Assembly: GCA_023392515.1 (NCBI GenBank)
Contig: JAEVYX010000034.1
Location: forward strand, 1 to 8,225
Direction: 5' to 3'
DNA length: 8,225 nt
Source: Bacillota bacterium
GTDB lineage: Bacteria > Bacillota > Clostridia > Christensenellales > Aristaeellaceae
The position numbers and the translations under genes were made by a program. Under the pieces are notes generated by a model. That model was not told the DNA's origin. It saw only the letters and a list, made by a program, of their open reading frames with translations, and did no database searches. Positions 1 to 5,460 of this stretch are shown piece after piece. Position 1 is the stretch's first letter; each line of letters begins with the position of its first letter.

Positions 1-13
1 CCACCTTCTCCGC

Positions 14-248
14 CATCAATACCGACATTCGTTGGTGCAAATAAGCTCGCCGAATACGGCGGGCTTATTTGTTTGCCTGCAAATTGCCCCTTTAATACTG
101 GCTTTCAGCGCTCTTTTTGCAGGAGTACACGGTTAGGCTCACAAACGGCATTTAGACGTTCGCGCTTGGCAGATGAAAGCGCCTCGGAGAATTCAAAAAT
201 ACACGAATCTCCAAAGGCTCCCGTGTAATCGTGCAATGATGCACCCAC
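14..248. repeat. Long dispersed repeat, copy A (about 235 bp)
   Basis: This stretch is repeated at 5435-5670 with one single-base length difference and about four-fifths identity by eye. The first 28 bases are identical in both copies, and the right end (GATGCACCCAC) is also well conserved. The plus strand can be read as the end of a protein (INTDIRWCK, stop at 42-44) that runs straight into a terminator-like hairpin. The minus strand has an ungapped 47-codon frame from a GTG at 246-248 to TGA at 105-107, kept at the same length in copy B. I recognise neither frame. The repeat could be the tail of a mobile or duplicated gene, an intergenic repeat family, or a short element of its own. Its left edge may lie outside the window. 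Confidence 0.8.
39..70 (+). terminator. Rho-independent terminator-like hairpin in repeat copy A
   Basis: A 14-bp stem (39-52 with 57-70) with one G-U pair closes a 4-base AATA loop. The stem has an A-rich left foot and a T-rich right foot followed by GTTTG. It starts at the stop codon of a frame that enters from the left edge of the window (stop 42-44), as expected for an intrinsic terminator. The copy at 5461-5492 keeps the same stem with two compensatory base-pair changes, which supports a real RNA hairpin. It could also work on the minus strand. Confidence 0.6.
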
Positions 249-249
249 C
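220..249. repeat. Boundary motif, copy 1 (end of long repeat A)
   Basis: This 30-base motif (CCCGTGTAATCG, then TGCAATGATGCACCCACC) recurs perfectly at 4900-4929, in a shortened form at 5374-5395 and in a diverged form at 5642-5670. It contains the small hairpin GTGCA-ATGA-TGCAC. Copies 1 and 4 end the long repeats A and B; copies 2 and 3 stand alone. All four have the same orientation. Confidence 0.85.
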
Positions 250-309
250 TCCTGCACGACGTAAATCAGGCGCTATGGATTGATGGGTAGCCTAAACTAT
301 TTGTGACTA

Positions 310-633
310 ATTTCAGTATTTGATAGGGAAAGACTCTTTCCCCAACTGCAGCCCGAAACGATAGACGCCTATATTGCCGCGCAACCGCAGGGGATACAGC
401 CTCTGTTGAATCAAATGAGGGATACCCTCTGCTCCGCGCTCCCGGCAGCGCAGGAGCGTATTTCCTGGAATATGCCGACTTACTGGGACAAGCATCCCAT
501 CATTTTCTTTGCGGCATTCAAAAAACACATCGGGCTGTTTCCCGGTGATAAGGCCATTGAGCATTTTGCAGACAGCTTGACGGAGTACAAGACAAGCAAC
601 CATGCCGGAGATCAGGCAATCAAATACCCTCCA
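310..633 (+). pseudogene. DUF1801 (YdhG-like) gene remnant
   Basis: The frame reads ETIDAYIAAQP, then RISWNMPTYW, then FFAAFKKHIGLFPG, then LTEYKTS and AIKYP. This is the characteristic order of the DUF1801/YdhG family, small soluble proteins of about 110-140 residues with a poorly defined role (some are called iron chaperones). The homology is strong from about 355 to 630. No ATG with a Shine-Dalgarno site precedes it: the frame opens after a stop at 304-306, and the only nearby starts (TTG 406, ATG 415) would cut off the conserved N-terminus. Four extra residues (about HAGD) sit inside the conserved KTSxGAI segment. After KYP the family sequence ends and the frame runs into the terminator hairpin and then antisense to the next gene. 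I read it as truncated at both ends and not functional. A very short active variant cannot be excluded. Confidence 0.75.
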
Positions 634-666
634 TGTCACCCGCAACAGGAGGCGGCATGGAGGGTA
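625..666 (-). terminator. Hairpin terminator of the 872-residue surface protein gene
   Basis: A perfect 11-bp inverted repeat (TACCCTCCATG at 625-635, CATGGAGGGTA at 656-666) has a further inner CCGC/GCGG pairing. It lies 21 bases downstream of the minus-strand stop codon at 687. In the minus direction it is followed by TATTTGATT, a modest T-rich stretch. The weak T-tract is the main reservation. The plus-strand exit has no T run, so the minus direction is preferred. Confidence 0.6.
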
Positions 667-686
667 GTATTGCATCTATTCTGCTC

Positions 687-3305
687 TTACCTTGCGGCCT
701 GCTTTCTTTTGATCATTATCAGGGCGATAAGACATAGCGCAGTAAGTGCGCCAAATACGGCCAGCGTATTGTTGTCCCCTGTGGCGGGCATCTGATCCTG
801 TACCACAAATTCGGCTTCGGCCATACCGTCGGTATAGTGGATGCGCAGGGTGTAGGTGCCCGGCGCAAGGGATTCCAGAAAGTCCTGATGCAAGGTGACA
901 ATGGTGCTGCCTCGCCTGACATCGTAATTGCTTTCATCCACCAGATCGCCATTTAGAGTTAGCCCGGTGAAGTCGTCAATATCCCCATCGGCTATGATGG
1001 TCATAGAGGAAGAACCGGAACCATTTTGCAGGTAAGCGCCGCCGACACCGCTCAGGATATCGATAACATTAGATTCGGTGCAGGTGAAGGTTACATCCGC
1101 CTGGGCTTTTACGCCGTTAGAACCTGTAATTTGAAGCGTATCGGTATAGGTACCCACATAGAGCCCGTCTTTGGGTACTACTGTGAAGTCTGCGCAGTCG
1201 CCAGGTTCAAGGGCGGTTGCAGACAACGTGCCGATCACATAATGGGCGGAGGTCGGCTGGTATAGGGATATGCTTTGGCTGCCCGTGTTTGTAACCGTTA
1301 CAGTCTGACTTTCCGGTTGCAAGTACCCTTTCGCCAGGCTGTAAAAGTCAAGTGTTGCCGGGCTTGCGCTGATGGCATATGGCGCCTTTGTAACTGTGAA
1401 GCTAACATCCACGCTGTTGCTGGTGCCGTGATTCGTTTTTACCGTGATGGTCTCGCTGTATATACCCTCGCCCAGGCCCGTCTTGGGCTGCACGGTAAAG
1501 GTGGCGCTGGCTCCGGCACTTAAAACGGTTTTGCTGAGTGTACCTACCATATTATTGGTACTGGTAGGCGCAGTGAGCGTTACGGGGGAGTTGCCGGTAT
1601 TGGTAACGGTAATGGTCTGTGCGGCGGGTGCGGCAGCATACCCTTCCGCCTCTCTGCCAAAGTCAAGGCTGCCCTTACTGAATGAAATGGTGTAGGTAAG
1701 GGCAATCACCGGGAAGGTTACGTTCACACTGGCGCTGGTGCCTTGATTCGTTTTTACCGTAATGGTCTTGCTGTTTGTACCCGCCCCCATGCCCGGCTTG
1801 GGCCGTATGGTGAAGGTGGCGTTGTCTCCGACGTTTAAGCTGGTTTTGCTGAGTGCACCTACCACATAATCGGTACTGACAGGCGCAATGAGCGTTACGG
1901 GGCAGCTGCCGGTGTTTTTAATGGTCACGGTCTTTGCATCAGGGGGGGAAGAATATCCTTGCATGACGCTGTCGAACTGTATGGAATCGGGATTTGCCGC
2001 AATGGTATATGTTTTGGGCACTATTGAAATCGCGTTGGTATAAGCTGTAAACCCATTTAGGGACAGCGCAATCTTCTGGCCATGATTTGATTGCCTCATT
2101 ATGGTTCCGTTCGCAGGGTTGGCTGTTATGCCGCTGGAGGCAAATTTGCCTGGGGTATACCCCCCATAACCGTATCCATCGTCATAGCGCAGCACCAGCT
2201 CAAGGCCGTTCAGATTCAGAGCCTGACCCTCAATATAGGAAAGTACAGTCGGCTGCGTATATATCAATATGCCGTTGATTTTCGGAGTAGCCGTAGCCGG
2301 AAAGTATACGGCAAAGGTCAGTTTGTTGCCTTCCACATCCCCGCCGCTGACGGTACCTTTCTGTCGTATCGTCCCTGTATTCACGGTCGGTGTCAGTCCG
2401 CCTGATTCAAATTTGAACCCGGCATTCGCTGTCAATTCAATGAGGGCTCTATATGTACTGTTACCCATGAACGAAATGCCATATAACATATTAGCTGGGC
2501 CACCATCCTCGTTCTGCCATGCAACGCTGGTGACCCTATAACTGGAAGACCCTGGAGTGAGGCCTGACTCCCATACTGCCGCTCCACCTGTTACAGGGGC
2601 CACGATACCGCTGACACTGGCAGAAGTCATGCCCTTTGTTAAAGTGAGGCTAACACAGTCAAACTGTACAAGATCCTCTTTTGGCTTGTTATTGCTAATC
2701 TGTGCAGCAAGTTTTATTCTAAGCCGCCTTGTTCTGACATCAAGGAGAGTTCGATCAATATGGAGATCTTTCCAGAGGAGATTGTTATAACCAATTTCGC
2801 CTGCTAGAGACGTTGCCAATACATTTCCAGACTCATCCAGCATTTCCAGATGTATTGCACCAGTTGAGCCGGGCATCTTTATTCTCGTTTTTGCACTCAC
2901 GTAAACGCATACCATGCCTGATGTAATGTCTGATGCCAAATTGGATATGTCAATTGTTTGAGAAATATATTCATTTGCATATGCCTTGGGATAATAAGTA
3001 AAGGCATTTCCCCCGTCTATAGAGGGGCCTACCCAGCTGTCCACCGGCATCAATACCATAAAGGCAGTAGGTTCGCAGGAAGCATCCCAGCCTGCCATTT
3101 CCGTATTGTTTTCTTCCGCGTCTCCGTTATAAACCAGATTCATATTGTAGGAGGCAGATGCTTTTGCTGCAGCAGGAAACAAAGATAAGAAAAGGAATGC
3201 GATAGCTAAAACCATAGGCGCTGACCCGCCTTTTAGAAATGATTTTGTTTCAATCATTTTCATTTGCCCACATGGATTTGTGCTGCTGCTGCTGAAATTT
3301 CTCAT
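687..3305 (-). CDS. Sortase-anchored surface protein with Ig-like and three ASH-type repeats
   Basis: This encodes an 872-residue exported protein. The start is fixed by GGAGG at 3315-3319, 9 bases before ATG. A long N-region leads to a hydrophobic core (about 30-46) with cleavage near AKASA (48-52). Residues 56-224 look like a carbohydrate-binding beta-sandwich (opening NLVYNGDAE). About 228-338 is a beta-rich domain common in clostridial surface proteins, and about 341-428 resembles a bacterial Ig-like domain of the group 3 type (TQPTVLSYIEGQALNLNGL). Three tandem repeats of about 100 residues (433-537, 538-641, 642-744), each with a TVTNTGS-like core, resemble ASH/HYDIN-type Ig folds. About 745-836 resembles the X2-like domain often placed before anchors. 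The C-terminus is a cell-wall sorting signal: MPATG (839-843), a hydrophobic helix (848-865) and a KRKQAAR tail. The expected role is a wall-attached adhesin or glycan-binding stalk; the ligand is unknown. The sortase at 3739-4539 is the likely attaching enzyme. The export and anchoring call is firm, while the individual domain names are by eye. Confidence 0.93.
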   Translation of the reverse strand: MRNFSSSSTNPCGQMKMIETKSFLKGGSAPMVLAIAFLFLSLFPAAAKASASYNMNLVYNGDAEENNTEMAGWDASCEPTAFMVLMPVDSWVGPSIDGGNAFTYYPKAYANEYISQTIDISNLASDITSGMVCVYVSAKTRIKMPGSTGAIHLEMLDESGNVLATSLAGEIGYNNLLWKDLHIDRTLLDVRTRRLRIKLAAQISNNKPKEDLVQFDCVSLTLTKGMTSASVSGIVAPVTGGAAVWESGLTPGSSSYRVTSVAWQNEDGGPANMLYGISFMGNSTYRALIELTANAGFKFESGGLTPTVNTGTIRQKGTVSGGDVEGNKLTFAVYFPATATPKINGILIYTQPTVLSYIEGQALNLNGLELVLRYDDGYGYGGYTPGKFASSGITANPANGTIMRQSNHGQKIALSLNGFTAYTNAISIVPKTYTIAANPDSIQFDSVMQGYSSPPDAKTVTIKNTGSCPVTLIAPVSTDYVVGALSKTSLNVGDNATFTIRPKPGMGAGTNSKTITVKTNQGTSASVNVTFPVIALTYTISFSKGSLDFGREAEGYAAAPAAQTITVTNTGNSPVTLTAPTSTNNMVGTLSKTVLSAGASATFTVQPKTGLGEGIYSETITVKTNHGTSNSVDVSFTVTKAPYAISASPATLDFYSLAKGYLQPESQTVTVTNTGSQSISLYQPTSAHYVIGTLSATALEPGDCADFTVVPKDGLYVGTYTDTLQITGSNGVKAQADVTFTCTESNVIDILSGVGGAYLQNGSGSSSMTIIADGDIDDFTGLTLNGDLVDESNYDVRRGSTIVTLHQDFLESLAPGTYTLRIHYTDGMAEAEFVVQDQMPATGDNNTLAVFGALTALCLIALIMIKRKQAAR
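1074..2009 (-). repeat. Three tandem coding repeats of about 310 bp (ASH-type domains)
   Basis: Three consecutive units (about 1695-2009, 1383-1694, 1074-1382) encode the three ASH-like domains. Units 1 and 2 are clearly alike at the DNA level: both contain GATTCGTTTTTACCGT and a TTTTGCTGAGTG stretch at equivalent places. Unit 3 is recognisable mainly as protein (TVTVTNTGS, then PTSAHYVIGTLS). The first two therefore look like the product of a more recent duplication. Such repeats can change copy number by recombination and alter the stalk length. Confidence 0.85.
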
Positions 3306-3319
3306 CTTTTTTATCCTCC
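3303..3319 (-). promoter_or_regulatory. Ribosome binding site and start of the surface protein gene
   Basis: On the minus strand GGAGG (3315-3319) lies 9 bases before ATG (3303-3305). This supports the first methionine over the internal ones at residues 15 and 17, even though it gives the signal peptide a long N-region. No convincing sigma-A promoter was found between here and the MITE-like element at 3441. Confidence 0.85.
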
Positions 3320-3440
3320 GCTATTTATTTTCTGTATCTTGCATTTAGCAATTGAATTGTCTTTTGCGCTGACAAAGAGGCCTGCTTCTTTTTCTTATCA
3401 GCAAAGAGCAAAAGGACATGCGTATAATTTCGTCAGATCA

Positions 3441-3710
3441 TAGGGCGTGTACTAAAAACAGTTTTGGTAAGATGTCGAGGCGATTTTTTCGGCCAACAAG
3501 GCTCCGAAGCCGTAGCGCCGCCTGTGGCGGATGAAACGAGGCGGAGGAGGCTGGCGAAACAAGCGGTAGAAGCGTAGTGAGCCACCGCGCCGATTGAGCC
3601 AGATGGAGCAGGACCGAAGGAATAGCAGCGCTATTTCGAGTTCAGGCAACGTAGTTGGGCGGAAATAAACACCCGGTATATGGTAAAAAATATTTTAGGG
3701 ACACGCCCTA
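3441..3710. mobile_element. MITE-like element with terminal inverted repeats
   Basis: The 270-bp segment begins TAGGGCGTGT and ends ACACGCCCTA, a perfect 10-bp terminal inverted repeat. Weaker matching extends inward to about 25 bases (AAAA and TTTT blocks at corresponding places on both ends). The outer TA at each end could be a TA target duplication, making the element 3443-3708. It has no credible transposase: the 65-codon minus frame inside is arginine/proline-rich and looks like chance. The interior is GC-rich with a CCGCC/GGCGG hairpin (3518-3530), unlike the AT-richer flanks. This is the form of a non-autonomous element mobilised by a DDE transposase encoded elsewhere. I cannot assign the parent family with certainty. 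It sits between the sortase gene (stop at 3739) and the surface protein gene, so it may have split a former operon. Confidence 0.78.
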
Positions 3711-3738
3711 GGCTTGGTAAGCTGTTTTCAGGGCAGGC

Positions 3739-4539
3739 TCAATCCACCAGTACGCCATGAACGACAAAAAAGTCCTTTTCTCGGTTACCCCTGCACGTAA
3801 CCAGGGTGATGATCTGGCTATCGGCGGTTAAGGTGGCTGAGCCTGCGCTTATTTCCGAACGCTTGACCAGCACATTCAAGAAAGACTGCTTCTCTTCCGC
3901 CGTATTGTATTTGAAGCCGCGTATTTCCGCGCTCTTCATTATGGTATACGCTGAGAATACATAAAAGGTTTTCTGTTCATACAGGCCGGTGAGCACAATG
4001 TTCCGGTGATCCCTTGTAAAAGCGGTCTTCCTGTATTGCAAAAGCTCATGGAACATGCTGCCGTCCTTCATGTTGTGGCCATACAGTACAAGATTGAAAT
4101 CGCTTAAGTCCGCATCATTTGTGCTGTCCATGAAAATCGCGCCGCTTGCGTTTTTCTTTTTGGAAAACGTGTGGCTTTCATAGTAGCTGTTATCCCGGCC
4201 CTTCACGACCGGGTACCCGATGGCGGTACCTACAATTTCAAGGTATCCCACCGTGTCTCTGTTCTGCGCTTTTAATGAACGCATTTGCTGACTTACGTAA
4301 ACGGCAGGCGTTGAGGCTGGGCTTATAGTGCGGGTGGGGCCCATCATCGCAGGGCTGATTTCCGGTTCACGAGTATCCATAGGAGCCAAAGTATCCGTGC
4401 TCGTCATGGCAAGGGCGATTTGATCATATTCGCTGACCGCCTGGCGATACTCGAAAAGCCGAAGGAGAAAGCCGGACACCGACAAAAGCAAAACGGCGTA
4501 CAGCACAAGCACAAGCGCCTTGTACTTGCGGCGGGGCAT
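3739..4539 (-). CDS. srtB: Class B-type sortase (membrane-anchored transpeptidase)
   Basis: Sortases cut a sorting motif between Thr and Gly and join the protein to the cell wall. This 266-residue reading has a basic N-terminus (MPRRKYK), one membrane helix (about 8-28), a Ser/Thr/Pro-rich linker (about 40-80) and a class B catalytic domain. Recognised class B features are GYLEIVGTAIGYPVV (98-112), YYESHTFSKKKNASGAIFMD, LYGHNMKDGSMF with catalytic His155, and LVTC with catalytic Cys249. The catalytic Arg normally found just before the final FVV-type strand is replaced by Asp256; Arg253 or Arg250 might substitute. The ATG at 4539 has no Shine-Dalgarno site. The frame is open for 26 more codons up to an ATC at 4615-4617 that does have one, so the true protein may be 292 residues. 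The likely substrate is the MPATG protein encoded downstream at 687-3305. Confidence 0.92.
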   Translation of the reverse strand: MPRRKYKALVLVLYAVLLLSVSGFLLRLFEYRQAVSEYDQIALAMTSTDTLAPMDTREPEISPAMMGPTRTISPASTPAVYVSQQMRSLKAQNRDTVGYLEIVGTAIGYPVVKGRDNSYYESHTFSKKKNASGAIFMDSTNDADLSDFNLVLYGHNMKDGSMFHELLQYRKTAFTRDHRNIVLTGLYEQKTFYVFSAYTIMKSAEIRGFKYNTAEEKQSFLNVLVKRSEISAGSATLTADSQIITLVTCRGNREKDFFVVHGVLVD

Positions 4540-4614
4540 TTTGCCGCTTACGGATAGATGGCACTTTTCTTGAGGGTAAAACCCGCTGTACCTGAATTTT
4601 TGGCGCTGGTTTTT

Positions 4615-4631
4615 GATGGCAGTTTCCCTCC
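4615..4631 (-). promoter_or_regulatory. Shine-Dalgarno site leading to a non-standard ATC codon, in frame with the sortase
   Basis: On the minus strand GGAGG (4627-4631) is followed, after 9 bases, by ATC (4615-4617). The same 9-base spacing is used at the start of the surface protein gene. From ATC the frame reads IKNQRQKFRYSGFYPQ and continues without a stop into the sortase ATG at 4539. That ATG has only GTAAGCGGCAAA before it. Either ATC is a decayed ATG, a rare start codon is used, or this site is left over from an earlier gene arrangement. Confidence 0.6.
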
Positions 4632-4657
4632 GTAGGGCAAATATTTGTCACATGCGC

Positions 4658-4738
4658 TTATAAAGCGGCCAGCTTTTTTCTGAGCAGTATCAGGGTGATA
4701 AGACACAGCGCCGCCAGTGTTCCAAACACGGCCATTAG
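4658..4738 (-). pseudogene. Remnant of a second cell-wall sorting signal (membrane anchor and tail)
   Basis: The minus frame reads MAVFGTLAALCLITLILLRK followed by KLAAL and a TAA stop (4658-4660). This matches the anchor of the 872-residue protein (LAVFGALTALCLIALIMIKR), and the DNA at 4680-4738 visibly resembles 711-770. A stop codon lies a few codons upstream in the same frame, and no xPxTG motif or ectodomain remains. It is therefore the last few codons of a deleted surface-protein gene. Its stop lies about 26 bases before the sortase Shine-Dalgarno site, the spacing expected of substrate and sortase genes in one operon. Confidence 0.85.
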
Positions 4739-4749
4739 CATTAATTAAC

Positions 4750-4777
4750 AGTATATGCAATCATGGCGAAAATGCAA
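4750..4777 (-). promoter_or_regulatory. Candidate sigma-A promoter for the sortase
   Basis: On the minus strand TTGCAT (4772-4777) and TATACT (4750-4755) are separated by 16 bases, with AT-rich TTAATTAA just downstream. The predicted start near 4743 falls at the edge of the sorting-signal remnant, about 125 bases before the possible sortase start at 4617. The -35 box is a 4 of 6 match, so this remains a candidate. Confidence 0.4.
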
Positions 4778-4899
4778 CCTTTTTTGGATATTTGACGAAA
4801 ATGGGTGACTTTGTGAAATTGGAAGACGGTGGATTTATAAATGGAAACGGAGTTGTGCCGGTGCTAGAAAATCAAAAAACGTGCCCATATCCGCATGCC

Positions 4900-4929
4900 C
4901 CCGTGTAATCGTGCAATGATGCACCCACC
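4900..4929. repeat. Boundary motif, copy 2, perfect match to 220-249
   Basis: All 30 bases match copy 1, while the flanks on both sides are unrelated to copy 1. The two copies therefore form a perfect direct repeat around about 4.65 kb holding the DUF1801 remnant, the surface protein, the MITE and the sortase. On the minus strand a GGAGG (4949-4953) precedes a GTG (4939-4941), giving a 25-codon frame across the motif; this is too short to call a gene. Confidence 0.85.
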
Positions 4930-5027
4930 CATCCGAGACACAAAAATTCCTCCGAAATGGCAATGATTTGCTTTTGCTTCTTGTTTCGGTTTACCGCGAT
5001 CAAGAACACCTTCTCGCATATATCCTA

Positions 5028-5219
5028 ATGACAAAGGTAACCAAGCATCCTCGGTTCCTCGAAGCGCTTGGCATTCTGGAATCTAAACTGGTCAATGGCC
5101 AGGTTGTAGTGGAGCGAGTCAATCCGAAGTTGGCCAAGTTCGCCTTGTGCAAAAAGGGAGCACCTAGTGCGCTGGGAACCAAACGATACCACGAAATACT
5201 CAATAACATTGGACGATGA
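5028..5219 (+). CDS. Unrecognised short ORF, possible gene fragment
   Basis: From ATG 5028 the frame encodes 63 residues (MTKVTKHPRFLEALGIL..., ending EILNNIGR) and remains open upstream to a stop at 4917-4919. The composition is protein-like, with an amphipathic start (RFLEALGILESKL) and a basic C-terminal half. I recognise no family or motif. No Shine-Dalgarno site precedes ATG 5028 or the TTG at 4968. A second frame from 5167 (KYSITLDDDVVRQM) overlaps it and also looks protein-like, which would fit a frameshifted remnant of one longer gene. Low confidence. Confidence 0.2.
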   Translation: MTKVTKHPRFLEALGILESKLVNGQVVVERVNPKLAKFALCKKGAPSALGTKRYHEILNNIGR

Positions 5220-5287
5220 TGTCGTGCGTCAAATGAATCGCTGTGGCGCGGCGCGGTTGAGCAGGGCGGATATTGGAGGACGGAACC

Positions 5288-5329
5288 ATGCGCTTTCTTT
5301 TCAAGGACGGGGTTGTGGTAGAAGGGTAA
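5288..5329 (+). CDS. 13-codon ORF with a good ribosome binding site
   Basis: GGAGGA (5275-5280) lies 7 bases before ATG, and the frame reads MRFLFKDGVVVEG before TAA (5327-5329). The site is the only good plus-strand translation start between 4742 and 5880. It could be the start of a gene cut off by rearrangement near motif copy 3 (45 bases downstream), a leader peptide, or chance. No family is recognised. Confidence 0.2.
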   Translation: MRFLFKDGVVVEG

Positions 5330-5373
5330 GGCATCATGTACAGCCTTAGGTTCCGTATTGGGCTTGCGGCTTT

Positions 5374-5395
5374 CCCGTGTAATGATGCACCCACC
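5374..5395. repeat. Boundary motif, copy 3, with an internal 8-base deletion
   Basis: This is CCCGTGTAAT joined directly to GATGCACCCACC. Compared with copies 1 and 2 it lacks 8 bases that lie between two AAT triplets, which removes the small hairpin. GCACCC occurs three times in a row here (5387-5392, 5398-5403, 5407-5412). Confidence 0.75.
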
Positions 5396-5396
5396 C

Positions 5397-5460
5397 TGCA
5401 CCCAACGCACCCGCGCAACTAATGTCGGATTAGACATCAATACCGACATTCGTTGGTGCA
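5397..5460. repeat. Long imperfect inverted repeat at the left edge of repeat copy B
   Basis: TGCACCCAACG (5397-5407) pairs with CGTTGGTGCA (5451-5460), with one bulged C. Inside it AATGTCGG (5421-5428) pairs perfectly with CCGACATT (5443-5450). The left arm has an extra 13 bases between the two stems while the right arm has none. The result is a two-part asymmetric hairpin with a 14-base loop. The right arm belongs to the conserved left end of the long repeat (identical in copy A). The copy A left arm would lie outside the window. Confidence 0.7.

Larger units (their letters stand above)
4742..5370. other. Stretch without a confident gene
   Basis: Apart from the promoter candidate (4750-4777) and motif copy 2, I see only weak frames. 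On the plus strand, ATG 4800 opens a 35-codon frame (MGDFVKLEDGGF...) that ends inside motif copy 2. An 83-codon frame lies at 4968-5219 and a 13-codon frame with a Shine-Dalgarno site at 5288-5329. The long minus frame at 5000-5461 crosses the repeats and looks like chance. The stretch may be debris of a gene no longer recognisable. Confidence 0.6.

Noticed and set aside
313..675. 120-codon minus-strand frame
   Set aside because: It is antisense to the recognisable DUF1801 sequence and contains the terminator hairpin.
3423..3428. Plus-strand TATAAT
   Set aside because: No -35 box lies at the right distance and no plus-strand gene follows.
3452..3649. 65-codon minus-strand frame inside the MITE-like element
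   Set aside because: Its arginine/proline-rich composition follows the GC-rich repeat; no start signal or family is visible.
5397..5460. Integron attC-like site (CACCCAAC and GTTGGTG arms)
   Set aside because: The right core does not fit GTTRRRY, the arm spacing is wrong, and no integrase or ordered cassette genes are present.
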